Part shown: positions 17,156 through 25,480 of the stretch, piece after piece
How the letters are laid out: the number at the start of each line of letters is the position of its first letter
Numbering within the stretch: the first letter of the stretch is position 1
Source of the DNA: Silicimonas sp.
Lineage (GTDB): Bacteria; Pseudomonadota; Alphaproteobacteria; Rhodobacterales; Rhodobacteraceae
NCBI GenBank assembly: GCA_013002465.1
Contig: JABDJO010000125.1
Span: 1 to 32,856, forward strand
Length of the DNA stretch: 32,856 nucleotides
Direction: 5' to 3'
The notes under the pieces: model-generated
Told to the model about the DNA's origin: nothing
The model's input: only the letters and a program-made list of their open reading frames with translations
Database searches by the model: none
Translations under genes and position numbers: made by a program

Positions 17156-18370
17156 ATGTCGAATTCCGCGTCGGATTCCAAGGTCGAGGACGTTCTCTCC
17201 TCTGTCAGACGGTTGGTTTCAAACGAATTACCGCGAAAACCCCGCCCCTCCGTACCAGAGGGGCCGGGCGCGCTTGTCTTGACCGAAGCGCATCGGGTTG
17301 AAGTCGGGGCCGGGGCCCGCGTCGCCTCGAAATCCCTTGAAGAACGCATCGCCGAGTTGGAAGCAGCAGTTGGTGGTGGCAACGAAGAATTCGAACCTGA
17401 TGGCAGCGAAGATCAGGCACAGCACCGGCCCGACCGCATTGTCTACACGCGCCCGCCCTCCAGCGAAGAGGAAAGCCAGGCGCGCGGCTCGACCCTGCGT
17501 CTCAGCCAGATCGCCCTGATCAACACCGGCCCGGCCAATGACGACGAACAGTTGGACGAAGAAGCGCCCCGATTCCGGCACGACGCCGAGGCGGATGCCG
17601 AAAGCGAACCCGATCCCGACGAAGCGCCGATGGCTGTCGATGTGCCCTTGCCCGAACCGACCAGCGCCGAAGTCGCCGCTTTTACCGACCCAGATGACGT
17701 CGCCCGCCTGATTGAACAGCGGATGAACTCTGACGACGAACCTGTTCAGCCGATTGCCGCCAAAGGGCCGGATGCCGACGACACCGATGAACCTTCAATC
17801 AGCGACGAAGACTTCGAAGACGCCTTGTGCGAAGCGGTGGCCAATTCGCTGCCCGGAGCTGTCGCAGACACAATTGATGCGGGCGAGTTTGAAGACGAAG
17901 CCGAGGAAAACGTCGATTCGGGCGACGGCGGAGACACCAACGAGGATATTGAGGAAACCCACGACACGGTCGACAGCGAATTCGAAAGCGAGCCGTTTGA
18001 CGATGCGGACCTGACCGAAGCCGAGGACCCGGTCCCTGACCTCACAACGGACCTGCAGGTCGATGCCCCCTTTGGCGCGCCGCCCGAAACCGCCCTCGTT
18101 GAGGCGGACGAACAACCCTCGTTCGCCGACCCCACGCCAGAGCCGACCGACGAAGAGGCCACGTTCGACCCCGACGCGGCGAACGATGACAGTGCCGAAG
18201 TGGCCGCCGCGCTTGCCGAACTGCCCGACGACGATGCCATGCGCCTGTTGGTGGCACGGCTGATCCGCGAAGAGCTTCAGGGCGAACTTGGCGAACGGAT
18301 CACCCGCAACGTGCGCAAGCTTGTCCGCCGCGAGATAAAGCGCTCGCTCAGTTCCCAAGACCTGACTTAA
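17156..18370 (+). CDS. PopZ-like acidic polar-organising protein candidate
   Basis: A 404-residue protein in three parts: a short N-terminal amphipathic helix (SKVEDVLSSVRRLVSNE), a long Asp/Glu/Pro/Ala-rich linker that should be disordered (about residues 50-350), and a basic, helical C-terminus (LLVARLIREELQGELGERI then VRKLVRREIKRSL). The same layout defines Caulobacter PopZ (DUF2497), whose N-terminus reads like EEILASIRRIIS and whose C-terminal helices self-assemble into polar condensates. Its place after pcm-tolC recalls other alphaproteobacteria where, as I remember, a DUF2497 gene lies between tolC and valS. The frame opens at 17081, but the ATG at 17156 starts the conserved helix and has a CAGAGGG site. 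Function is inferred, not shown. Confidence 0.65.
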   Translation: MSNSASDSKVEDVLSSVRRLVSNELPRKPRPSVPEGPGALVLTEAHRVEVGAGARVASKSLEERIAELEAAVGGGNEEFEPDGSEDQAQHRPDRIVYTRPPSSEEESQARGSTLRLSQIALINTGPANDDEQLDEEAPRFRHDAEADAESEPDPDEAPMAVDVPLPEPTSAEVAAFTDPDDVARLIEQRMNSDDEPVQPIAAKGPDADDTDEPSISDEDFEDALCEAVANSLPGAVADTIDAGEFEDEAEENVDSGDGGDTNEDIEETHDTVDSEFESEPFDDADLTEAEDPVPDLTTDLQVDAPFGAPPETALVEADEQPSFADPTPEPTDEEATFDPDAANDDSAEVAAALAELPDDDAMRLLVARLIREELQGELGERITRNVRKLVRREIKRSLSSQDLT

Positions 18371-18383
18371 GTCAGACCAGACG

Positions 18384-18953
18384 ATGAACACCCCCGCCCA
18401 CCTGATCTTTGGCGCGGCCGCATTTTCCAAACCTGACCAGAAACGCAGTTTCCTGTCTGCGGTGCTTGGGTCCCTTGCGCCCGATCTGTCGCTTTATGTC
18501 ATGGTTGGCGTCTCGATCTTCCTCTTGGGTGCCTCACCCCAGATCGTCTTTCGCGAATACTACTACTCGGACCTTTGGCAATCGGTCTTTGCCGTCGACA
18601 ACAGCTTTGTCGTCTGGGGTCTGTTTCTGGGCCTCGCACTTTGGCGTGGCTGGAAACTTCTGTCCATTTTTGCAAGTGCCGCGCTTTTGCACCTGTCGCT
18701 GGATTTTCCCCTGCACACCCACGACGCCCGCCAGCACTTCTGGCCGCTCAGCGATTGGGTCTTTGTCAGCCCCGTCAGCTATTGGGACAATCGCGCCCAT
18801 GCCGGTGTTGTCGGCCCGCTTGAACTGTCACTTTCGTTTGGGTTGGCCGGTTACATGCTGTGGCTGCACCAGCACTGGGGCGTGCGCATTGCCGTTCTGG
18901 TGTTTCTTGTTGCCGAATTGCTAAGCTCCGGCATCTGGCGGTTTGTCTTCTGA
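18384..18953 (+). CDS. YdjM/DUF457-like membrane protein
   Basis: A 189-residue integral membrane protein with about four hydrophobic helices. The N-terminal NTPAHLIFGAA, the SLAPDLS motif after the first segment and LDFPLHTHDARQHFWPLSDW in the middle fit the YdjM/DUF457 family of predicted membrane-bound metal-dependent hydrolases, where the His and Asp residues would bind the metal. Related proteins are sometimes labelled as cobalamin-associated without support. It begins 13 bases after the PopZ-like gene and probably shares its transcript. No enzymatic activity can be assigned. Confidence 0.7.
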   Translation: MNTPAHLIFGAAAFSKPDQKRSFLSAVLGSLAPDLSLYVMVGVSIFLLGASPQIVFREYYYSDLWQSVFAVDNSFVVWGLFLGLALWRGWKLLSIFASAALLHLSLDFPLHTHDARQHFWPLSDWVFVSPVSYWDNRAHAGVVGPLELSLSFGLAGYMLWLHQHWGVRIAVLVFLVAELLSSGIWRFVF

Positions 18954-18982
18954 GGGCGGTTTCCATCCCCTATAAGCAAAGC

Positions 18983-19291
18983 CTATATCCGATGTCCGAA
19001 CCTCGACGCGCCACTCATGGTCGAGCGTGTTATCAACGCCAGCACCTTGGCCGGTATTGGCCGCGACATGCTAAGACCTGCCGTGTCCTTGTCGATCCAC
19101 TCAACCTATCCCGAAAACCGTTCGGTGCGGACCAAAAGGCTCACTTCTGCCTCGGGGAAAAGCACACCGTTCAGGCCCGATACCTTCACGCCCAAGGGCG
19201 AAGCATCCGAGATCGTGACAGGCATCCGGCGGTCATCTGCGATCAGGACCGCCTTGAAATCCGTGGGTTTTCTGCGTTGCCGGTATTTCAT
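18983..19291 (-). pseudogene. PilZ-domain gene interrupted by an in-frame TAG
   Basis: Reading the minus strand from the ATG at 19291 gives a PilZ-like start (MKYRQRRKPTDFKAVL, then ISDASPLGVKVSG with the D-x-S-x-x-G half of the cyclic di-GMP site) up to RTERFSG, followed by TAG at 19106-19108. The same frame then continues without interruption as VEWIDKDTAGLSMSRP and 24 further residues to a TAG at 18983. The second part is what the last strands of a PilZ domain look like, so a 102-codon gene carries a single nonsense codon. As it stands, only 61 residues would be made, lacking the end of the beta barrel. It lies 43 bases downstream of hom on the same strand. Confidence 0.72.
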
Positions 19292-19334
19292 GACAGGCGA
19301 ACATTGACCCGGCCTGGTTAGCGAAACCTTTACG

Positions 19335-20621
19335 TCAGACTTCCTCGATCCTCAGCGCAACCGGCTCCGAAGCCAGAACCTCCGTAGAACTCAAAGCCTC
19401 CAGGGCCATGGCCAATGCCTCTTGCTGCGTCTTATGGGTAACGATCAGCACTGGTGCGGTCGCGGCTTCGTGGCCGTATTGGCGCATCCGGTCGATCGAC
19501 ACACCGGCATCGCCCAGAACCGTCGCGATCTTGGCCAGCGCACCCGGCTTGTCGACCAGGGCCATGCGAAGATAATAGGCCGCTGGCGATGCATTATTCG
19601 CCCGCTCGCCCAAACGCAGCGAGGCCGCGCGCTGACCGAAGACCGGCAACCTGAACCCACGCGCCAGATCGGCGACATCTGCAATGACCGCGCTGGCGGT
19701 CGGACCTTCACCGGCGCCCGCCCCGCGCAAAACAATCTGACCCACACTGTCACCTTCCAGCACGATCATGTTCGTCGGACCCTCCAACTGCCCGAGGGGA
19801 GACGCCGCGGGCACCAGACAGGGCGTCATCCGCGCATCCACCCCGCGTCCGGTCGTCTGCGCAACCCCCAGAAGCTTGATCCGATAGCCCATATCGGCGG
19901 CCTGTTCGATATCCTCGATGGTGACCCGCTCGATCCCTTCGATGGTCAGAGCATTGAAATCCACCTTGGTGCCAAAGGCCAGTGCGACCAAAAGCGCCAG
20001 CTTGTGCCCGGCATCAATGCCGCCCACATCTAGCGTCGGATCGGCCTCCAGATACCCAAGTTCCTCGCATTCTGCAAAGACAGTCTGGTAATCCAGATGC
20101 GCCGCTTGCATCCGGGTCAGGATATAATTGCAGGTGCCGTTCATTACGCCCATCACACGGGTGATCTCGTTGCCTGACAGGCCTTCGCTCAGGGCCTTGA
20201 TGCAGGGAATACCACCTGCGACGGCCGCCTCGTAACGGATGGACAGACCGGCCTCTTCGGCCATTTCGGCCAGGGCCTGACCGTGCATCGCCAGCAGGGC
20301 CTTGTTTGCCGTAACCACGTCCTTGCCGGCCTTGAGCGCAGCCTCGGTCGCGGCCTTGGCCGGGCCGTCCGATCCCCCCATCAGTTCGACAAAGACGTCG
20401 ACGTCATCTCGCGTGGCCAAGGCGACAGGATCATCTTCCCAGGCATAGTCCGACAGCCGCACGCCCCGGTCCCGGTCGCGCGTGCGCGCCGAGACTGCCG
20501 AAATCACGATCTCGCGCCCGGTGCGGGCCTGCAGCAAAGCCGCCTGACGCTGAACAATGCGGACAACGCCGGTGCCGACCGTTCCAAGTCCGGCAATTCC
20601 AAGTCGAAGGGGGCTGGGCAT
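19335..20621 (-). CDS. hom: Homoserine dehydrogenase
   Basis: The enzyme reduces aspartate semialdehyde to homoserine with NAD(P)H, the branch point to threonine and methionine. The 428 residues include the N-terminal Rossmann motif GLGTVGTGVV, VVTANKALLA and the catalytic-domain signature GTCNYILTRM, and end in an ACT domain (ALVDKPGALAKIATVLGDAG), which implies feedback control, commonly by threonine. CGGAG precedes the ATG by 8-9 bases. Length matches monofunctional enzymes, with no fused aspartokinase. Confidence 0.96.
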   Translation of the reverse strand: MPSPLRLGIAGLGTVGTGVVRIVQRQAALLQARTGREIVISAVSARTRDRDRGVRLSDYAWEDDPVALATRDDVDVFVELMGGSDGPAKAATEAALKAGKDVVTANKALLAMHGQALAEMAEEAGLSIRYEAAVAGGIPCIKALSEGLSGNEITRVMGVMNGTCNYILTRMQAAHLDYQTVFAECEELGYLEADPTLDVGGIDAGHKLALLVALAFGTKVDFNALTIEGIERVTIEDIEQAADMGYRIKLLGVAQTTGRGVDARMTPCLVPAASPLGQLEGPTNMIVLEGDSVGQIVLRGAGAGEGPTASAVIADVADLARGFRLPVFGQRAASLRLGERANNASPAAYYLRMALVDKPGALAKIATVLGDAGVSIDRMRQYGHEAATAPVLIVTHKTQQEALAMALEALSSTEVLASEPVALRIEEV

Positions 20622-20678
20622 AGGGCGACTCCGTTAGGCTCTGGGGCGTGTTAGCGGCTTGGCGGCGAAGGGGCAATG

Positions 20679-20948
20679 CTAGGGGCGAAGCCGGGCGCGC
20701 AGGGCCTCCATCTCGGCTTGGGTCGAGGCGGAACGGCGCAATATGGCCGCCCGTGCGCGAAGGGCTGCAGCCCGGCTCGCAAGACGGCGGGCCTCGGCGT
20801 TACCGACCTCAAGCGAAGGCGCGGAAATCTGATCAATCGGCACCAGTTCCGGCCAGGGCCGTGTGTCGCGAGTCAATGGCGGCCCACCGGCGTCGGGCCA
20901 CTCGCCGCAGGCGGTCAAAACCAACAGAATGGGCACCAGATACCGCAT
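20679..20948 (-). CDS. Small predicted lipoprotein of unknown function
   Basis: An 89-residue protein with a lipoprotein signal: hydrophobic YLVPILLVLTAC ending in a lipobox with Cys14. The mature part begins GEWPDAGGPP and ends in an Arg/Ala-rich helix (EARRLASRAAALRARAAIL) likely to form a coiled coil. I do not recognise a domain. It lies 57 bases upstream of hom on the same strand and could be co-transcribed with it. Confidence 0.72.
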   Translation of the reverse strand: MRYLVPILLVLTACGEWPDAGGPPLTRDTRPWPELVPIDQISAPSLEVGNAEARRLASRAAALRARAAILRRSASTQAEMEALRARLRP

Positions 20949-21007
20949 GGGCGAACCCTAGGCGCGGCTGCACAAAAAGGCCAGCACCGGGAAATTGCCA
21001 ATTGAAT

Positions 21008-21021
21008 TGAACACCTGTTCA
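21008..21021. promoter_or_regulatory. Palindromic operator upstream of the TetR gene
   Basis: TGAACA (21008-21013) and TGTTCA (21016-21021) form a perfect 6+6 inverted repeat around CC. It lies 14 bases before the TetR start, where an autoregulatory site would be expected. Size and symmetry suit a TetR dimer; binding is inferred. Confidence 0.5.
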
Positions 21022-21035
21022 GATAGAAACAGGGG

Positions 21036-21623
21036 ATGGCACGAAAAACCGGCTCTCACGCAGAAATCACCGGCCCGGCGATCCGGGCGGCGGCGCTCAG
21101 CCTTTTTGCCCGTTCGGGCTATGCCGCCGTGTCAATGCGCGAGATCGCCGGAGAAGTAGGCGTGCGGGCAGGGGCACTTTACCTTTATACCCCCGACAAG
21201 CAGACCCTTCTGTTCGATCTTTTGCGCGATCATATGGAGCACCTTCTGGGTGCCTGGGCCGATGCCAAATCGGGAACAACGCCCGTGGAGCGGCTTGAGG
21301 TCTTTGTGCGGTTTCATATTGACTATCACCTTGACCGCAGCGACCAGGTTTTCCTGTCGTATATGGAACTCAGAAACCTTACCGACGCCAACTTCCAATC
21401 CATCGAAACGCTCCGCCGAACCTATGAGGATGAACTTCAAGCAATACTGGCCGACGGGTTGGATAGTGGCGATTTCACCCTTGCGGACGTGCGCGTGTCG
21501 ACAATGGCGCTGATTGCGATGTTGAACGGGGTGCTGACGTGGTATCGCGAAGGCGGACGGCTTTCGCGCGATCATCTGCAAGGCATCTATTGGAACATGG
21601 CACGGGGGATGGTGGGGGCATGA
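21036..21623 (+). CDS. TetR-family transcriptional regulator
   Basis: A 195-residue regulator. The N-terminal helix-turn-helix is clear (ALSLFARSGYAAVSMREIAG, then VRAGALYLYTPDKQTLLFDL), followed by an all-helical ligand-binding domain of the expected length. The ATG at 21036 lies directly after AGGGG, which is too close for a good ribosome-binding site, so translation may start from a very short leader. A palindrome just upstream suggests autoregulation. Its stop overlaps the start of the next membrane-protein gene (ATGA), which is the most obvious co-regulated partner. The inducer is unknown. Confidence 0.92.
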   Translation: MARKTGSHAEITGPAIRAAALSLFARSGYAAVSMREIAGEVGVRAGALYLYTPDKQTLLFDLLRDHMEHLLGAWADAKSGTTPVERLEVFVRFHIDYHLDRSDQVFLSYMELRNLTDANFQSIETLRRTYEDELQAILADGLDSGDFTLADVRVSTMALIAMLNGVLTWYREGGRLSRDHLQGIYWNMARGMVGA

Positions 21624-22102
21624 GCTCGGATAACGTTCTGATCGAAATCTCGGCCTCGCCGGCGCGCCGCTGGATGGCGATTATCTGCCTCGCCATGCTG
21701 TCTATCCTTTTGGTTTCCTTGATGTTCGGCGACACACCGGAGATTTGGAAATTGGTTTTCGGACTGATCGCGGTTTTTGTCTTGTGGTGTACCAACCAGT
21801 TGCGCGAGTCGACGCGGGACAGTCTTGTCCTGACTGAAACCGAATTCAGAACCGGCTCGGGGCGACTGTTGACGACGGTGGCCAATGTGGAACGGGTCGA
21901 ACGCGGCGCATTCGCCTTCAAACCGTCAAACGGGTTCCTGGTGCGCCTGAAGGAACCTGCGCAATCGGGATGGGCACCGGGGCTTTGGTGGTTACGTGGC
22001 AGAAGGCTTGGTGTGGGTGGCACGCTTTCCGGAGGGCAAACTCGTGCCATGGCCGACAGTCTGGCCGCGCTCGCACTTGAACATTCGACCACAGAAGATT
22101 GA
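21620..22102 (+). CDS. Two-helix membrane protein of unknown function
   Basis: A 160-residue protein with two adjacent hydrophobic helices (WMAIICLAMLSILLVSLMF and LVFGLIAVFVLWC), then a soluble part with alternating beta-strand character (LVLTETEFRTGSGRLL, NGFLVRLKE, GLWWLRGRRLGVGG), reminiscent of bacterial PH-like or YdbS-type domains, although I cannot assign a family. The ATG at 21620 overlaps the TetR stop, so expression is coupled to that regulator. The upstream extension of the frame lies inside the TetR gene. Confidence 0.78.
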   Translation: MSSDNVLIEISASPARRWMAIICLAMLSILLVSLMFGDTPEIWKLVFGLIAVFVLWCTNQLRESTRDSLVLTETEFRTGSGRLLTTVANVERVERGAFAFKPSNGFLVRLKEPAQSGWAPGLWWLRGRRLGVGGTLSGGQTRAMADSLAALALEHSTTED

Positions 22103-22104
22103 GA

Positions 22105-22138
22105 ACAAAAAGAAAATCCCGCCACATTGGGACGGGAT
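22105..22138 (-). terminator. Terminator downstream of the tadE/tadG-like genes
   Basis: Read on the minus strand, ATCCCG pairs with CGGGAT, with an inner CCA/TGG pairing around ATG and a two-base bulge, followed by TTTTCTTTTTG. It lies about 30 bases beyond the last minus-strand pilus gene and should end that operon. Confidence 0.65.
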
Positions 22139-22167
22139 CTCCTTTGACGGGGTGGTGAAGCGGGGGG

Positions 22168-22743
22168 TTACACGTCGCCGCCACCTCCGCCAGCAGCAGC
22201 ATTATTGGCCCAGACAAGCTGTGGCGAAAAGCGCGGTCGCGACAGAGCCACCTCGCGGAACCGATAGGACGCCAGGCCAACCGTAAAGGCGGGGGACCAT
22301 TCCTGCTCGCTTTCCACGACGATCAACTGGTCGCCATCGGCCATGTCGGGAATGCGATCCTCGATCGAAGTCAGGTCGTCGTATCCGCTCAGATCGCCGA
22401 CGCCTTCGGACCAGACCAACTCAAGCGTTTTCACGTTGGTATCGGGGTCTTCGTTCATCTGCACGACCGTCACACGCAGGGCATTATCCCCACCATCCGA
22501 CAGGAAATCGTAGAGTTCGTGCATCGAGGTCATATAGTCGGCGTCGATGGCCAAGGTCTCGCGGCTCAGCATGTCGGCAACCGTATAGGTGGCCTTCTGG
22601 CTGACGTTGAGTGTCTTGAACGCATCCCAGAATACGAAGGTCGCAGTGATGGCCCAGACCAGCATCGGCGCGGCCAGAACGGCCTCGACCGAGATGCTGC
22701 CCTCTTCGCCCTTGGCATAGCGCTTGGTCAGGGAAAATCGCAT
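22168..22743 (-). CDS. TadE/TadG-like pilus assembly protein
   Basis: A 191-residue protein with the TadE-like N-terminus: a short basic segment, EEGSISVEAVLAAPMLV (the Glu within the hydrophobic start is typical) and one transmembrane helix to about residue 45. The rest is a periplasmic domain with no other known motif, ending in a Gly/Ala-rich tail (NNAAAGGGGGDV). TadE-like pseudopilins support assembly of the Flp/Tad adhesive pilus. Its ATG overlaps the preceding stop (TAATG), so it is coupled to the second TadE-like gene. Core tad genes (cpaF, tadB, tadC, rcpA) are not in the window. Confidence 0.83.
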   Translation of the reverse strand: MRFSLTKRYAKGEEGSISVEAVLAAPMLVWAITATFVFWDAFKTLNVSQKATYTVADMLSRETLAIDADYMTSMHELYDFLSDGGDNALRVTVVQMNEDPDTNVKTLELVWSEGVGDLSGYDDLTSIEDRIPDMADGDQLIVVESEQEWSPAFTVGLASYRFREVALSRPRFSPQLVWANNAAAGGGGGDV

Positions 22744-23474
22744 TACGGGTTTCCTCCGTTGCCATTGCCATTGCCATTAACGTTGCCGTTGCCGTTACCG
22801 TTGCCACCGGCATTGCTTCCGCTGTTCGCTGCAACTTCGCCAGCGTCGTCGCCAGCATTGTTGTGGGCACCGGAATTGCCGGGGTCACAGCCTTCGCCGC
22901 CATTGCCGATACCTGCGTTACAGATATTCAATGCGCGGTTGCCGGGTTCGTTCACGAAGGATGCTGTTGCGACGATGGCATAGTTGCCTTCCATATCGAC
23001 CCGCATGCCGACGCCGATACCAGTTGTCGGGAAAATGGGTTGCGACAGGGAGCAGACGCGAATCAGCATGGCCTGGTTCTGGCTGCCGATCGAGTACGAG
23101 CCGTCCTGGTCATAAAACCCGGATTTGTCGACGCAGCGAATTGGGCCAGAGGCGACAGTTGCCACATTGCCCGGTTCGGGAAGCACCGGATCCATTTCAA
23201 CCATCAGGTTGTCCATGCAATCGGGAAGGATTCCGGCATTGTTGCAGATGCTGGCTTTCAAATCGTCATATTTGGGAACCAGACCGCCAAGCCGCACGTC
23301 GCGCACGGCAACGTCCACGGCGCGTTCCAACATCACGTTGCGCACCATATAGTACCCGGCTTCGAACCCGGTCAGGAACAGGAAGATGAAAGCGGGAAAC
23401 AAGACGACGAATTCGACCGTCGCGTTGCCCTCCTCTTTGCCGCGGAATGCACGGGCTTTATTCAAAACAATCAT
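22743..23474 (-). CDS. TadE-like pilus assembly protein with Gly-Asn repeat tail
   Basis: A 243-residue protein starting with a basic segment, then EEGNATVEFVVLFPAFIFLF, the classic TadE motif and helix. The central domain contains four or more Cys residues (CNNAG, PDCMDN, IRCVDK, RVCSLS) that could form periplasmic disulphides. The last 35 residues are low-complexity Gly/Asn (GGNGNGNGNVNGNG). I prefer the ATG at 23474, which has GGAG 8 bases upstream, to the GTG at 23483. It lies 13 bases after the TadG gene in one operon. Confidence 0.84.
   Translation of the reverse strand: MIVLNKARAFRGKEEGNATVEFVVLFPAFIFLFLTGFEAGYYMVRNVMLERAVDVAVRDVRLGGLVPKYDDLKASICNNAGILPDCMDNLMVEMDPVLPEPGNVATVASGPIRCVDKSGFYDQDGSYSIGSQNQAMLIRVCSLSQPIFPTTGIGVGMRVDMEGNYAIVATASFVNEPGNRALNICNAGIGNGGEGCDPGNSGAHNNAGDDAGEVAANSGSNAGGNGNGNGNVNGNGNGNGGNP
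22745..22816. repeat. Hexanucleotide repeat encoding the Gly-Asn tail
   Basis: On the plus strand, units such as GTTGCC, ATTGCC and GTTACC repeat about ten times; read on the minus strand they encode alternating Gly and Asn at the C-terminus of the TadE-like protein. Units of six bases can expand or contract without changing frame, so tail length may vary between strains. Confidence 0.7.
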
Positions 23475-23487
23475 ACGCTTCACTCCG

Positions 23488-25185
23488 TCAGTCTGTCAGT
23501 CTCAAAAGTGCGATCTGACTTGCAATCGCGCTAAACGCGGTACTGATATTGGTGCCCTCCACGTCAAAGTAGTTCCCTGCAATCAAGGCGCAGTCGTCCA
23601 AAAGCTGGGCCGCTGCGTCCGGGGCCTCGAAGGCCACCGTATAGACAGTGATGCCACCGTTGGCCTGGGCCGCGTCACAGATCGCCCGGGTCCGGATGTC
23701 GGCCGTGCTACCGCCATTTTCGTAAGTGGCGTCCATGTGGGCGTCATAAGCGGCCGTATCCTCGTTCTCGAAAAAGAACTTGGCGACCGATTCCATGCCA
23801 AACCGCTGATAAATCTCGTGATAATCCAGCTGTTGGGCGTCGTTCGGCAGGTTCGCCGCATATTCATTGTCAGAATTGGTATAAGGCGAACGCGGGCGAT
23901 AGAAACGCTCGGATGCCGAGTTGTCGGGCATCAGAACATAGTAACCATCGTCGCTGTCGCTGCTGCCTTCACTGGGCGAATACCAGATACGGGTCGGGCC
24001 GGACTTGAACTCGGGCTTCAGGTCGTATTGCGTGGTGTTCACGCCATCGGTCATAACAATCGCATACTTCTGGGTGTCCGAGTTGCCGTAGTTCGACGGA
24101 AAGATTTCCATTCCGGCAGGGCGCTCGAAGGCCGTGACCATCTGGTCCAGGATCGGACGCATTGTCGGATCAAGCAGGGCGATCCCCCACTTCATGCCAT
24201 GGTTCACAGCCGTCCAACCACGCGCCTCAAGCGAGTCGATGTGATCCTTCAAGGCGGTCTGGTCGTTCGAGAACGGCAAAACCTTCGGTGAATGATCGTT
24301 GCACCACTTGGCCCATTCGTAAGGGGCTTCGAAGTCCTGCTGCTGCTGACCGTTGTACCACCAGTTATGCGAATCCTGCAGGAAGCTGCCGGACAGATTT
24401 ACCGACCCAGTGTCGGTGATCTGGCGCGTATTATAGTCGACGGCATCGAAGACGATGCAGGGCGCAACCGGGTTCGAGGTCTGATACTCGGTGATCGCAC
24501 CTGTATAGGGCGAGGCGGGCGAAACCGTCACCGTGGTGTCATTCACGCTCAGGCGCGAGCGCAACTCGACCGGCAGATATACCTGGTGATTGTAAGGCAC
24601 GATCGAGATCGAGACGTTCTCGGCGTCGTTATTTGCAAAAACCGTATCAATAAAGCTTTTTGCGGCAACCTTGAGCGCAGCCAGCTTCGTGACATTCGGG
24701 GTGGCGCTTTCCCAGCCCATCGAACCTGAAATATCCAGGATCAGCGCGATTTCGACCTTGGGCGAGACTTCTTCGGCGCGGGTCCCGGTCATGCCGTTCA
24801 GTTCATTGATTCCCATCATGTTCATGAAGATCGTGTCGATGGTGACGTTTGAACTGGCCACGACAAAGCGGCTGGTGACTTCTCCACCGACCGTGTTGTC
24901 GGTTGCATTGATCGTGATGGCATCGGGGTCGAAGCCGGCCTTTTGCACATAGTTCCGCACGACCGTTTCAGGGTCCATGTCCTGATTGATCGCCGATGCT
25001 GCAAGAACCGCTGTATCCAGCGTATTCTGCATCGCAACCCGCCCATGCTCTTGGCGCAGAAGGTCGACAGCCATGCCAGCCATCATCAGGATCAGCATAA
25101 AGAGGAAAAGACTGAATATCGTCAGAGAACCGGTTTCATCGGTCTGAAACCTATCCCGAGTGTTGAACTTACCAAACGTCCGCAT
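23488..25185 (-). CDS. TadG-like pilus protein with von Willebrand A domain
   Basis: A 565-residue protein anchored by one N-terminal helix (SLTIFSLFLFMLILMMAGMAV, about residues 20-40) preceded by the Tad-type TDETG segment. A von Willebrand factor A domain begins near residue 144, with the metal-ion-dependent adhesion motif DISGSMG at 151-157 and a later ALVD/IVMTDGVN strand; the domain is split by long insertions. It ends in VAFEAPDAAAQLLDDC and IASQIALLRL, as in other TadG proteins. A likely role is an envelope-anchored accessory of the Tad pilus. It is first in the three-gene minus-strand operon. Confidence 0.88.
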   Translation of the reverse strand: MRTFGKFNTRDRFQTDETGSLTIFSLFLFMLILMMAGMAVDLLRQEHGRVAMQNTLDTAVLAASAINQDMDPETVVRNYVQKAGFDPDAITINATDNTVGGEVTSRFVVASSNVTIDTIFMNMMGINELNGMTGTRAEEVSPKVEIALILDISGSMGWESATPNVTKLAALKVAAKSFIDTVFANNDAENVSISIVPYNHQVYLPVELRSRLSVNDTTVTVSPASPYTGAITEYQTSNPVAPCIVFDAVDYNTRQITDTGSVNLSGSFLQDSHNWWYNGQQQQDFEAPYEWAKWCNDHSPKVLPFSNDQTALKDHIDSLEARGWTAVNHGMKWGIALLDPTMRPILDQMVTAFERPAGMEIFPSNYGNSDTQKYAIVMTDGVNTTQYDLKPEFKSGPTRIWYSPSEGSSDSDDGYYVLMPDNSASERFYRPRSPYTNSDNEYAANLPNDAQQLDYHEIYQRFGMESVAKFFFENEDTAAYDAHMDATYENGGSTADIRTRAICDAAQANGGITVYTVAFEAPDAAAQLLDDCALIAGNYFDVEGTNISTAFSAIASQIALLRLTD

Positions 25186-25480
25186 AGGACCTCACCAATT
25201 ACACACTGTCATTCAGGATCATTTCGGTCTCCCGTCCGACAAAAACACAAACTTCTAGATAATTTTGTACAATAAAACTAAGGCGCAAATGCGGCGGAAT
25301 TCGGCAGAAGCGGCGATTATTCAGAGACTTACGGATATCAATTTCAAAAACTTATGGGGCATTAGAGCTGTTCCGTGAACAATGAGGCCATTCCAGCCCT
25401 CGCACGCCGCGTTTTCCTCGTGTTAGCCTTCCCTTAAGTTCGTTCGTAGAAAAGAACGGCATCACAAGGGAGGAAATAGT
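25186..25480. other. Divergent intergenic region, tadG-like gene to glutamate dehydrogenase
   Basis: The 295 bases hold no convincing gene. The stretch at 25245-25360 is AT-rich against the local background and contains the 8-base palindrome TTGTACAA (25265-25272), so promoters for both directions probably lie here. CGTTC (25441-25445) and GAACG (25454-25458) form a short inverted repeat just before the GGAGG ribosome-binding site of the dehydrogenase gene. No -35/-10 pair was clear enough to call. Confidence 0.4.

Noticed and set aside
19017-19307. 96-codon plus-strand frame in the interval between the YdjM-like gene and hom.
   Set aside because: The opposite strand reads as a PilZ domain in both halves around one TAG, so this frame is its shadow.
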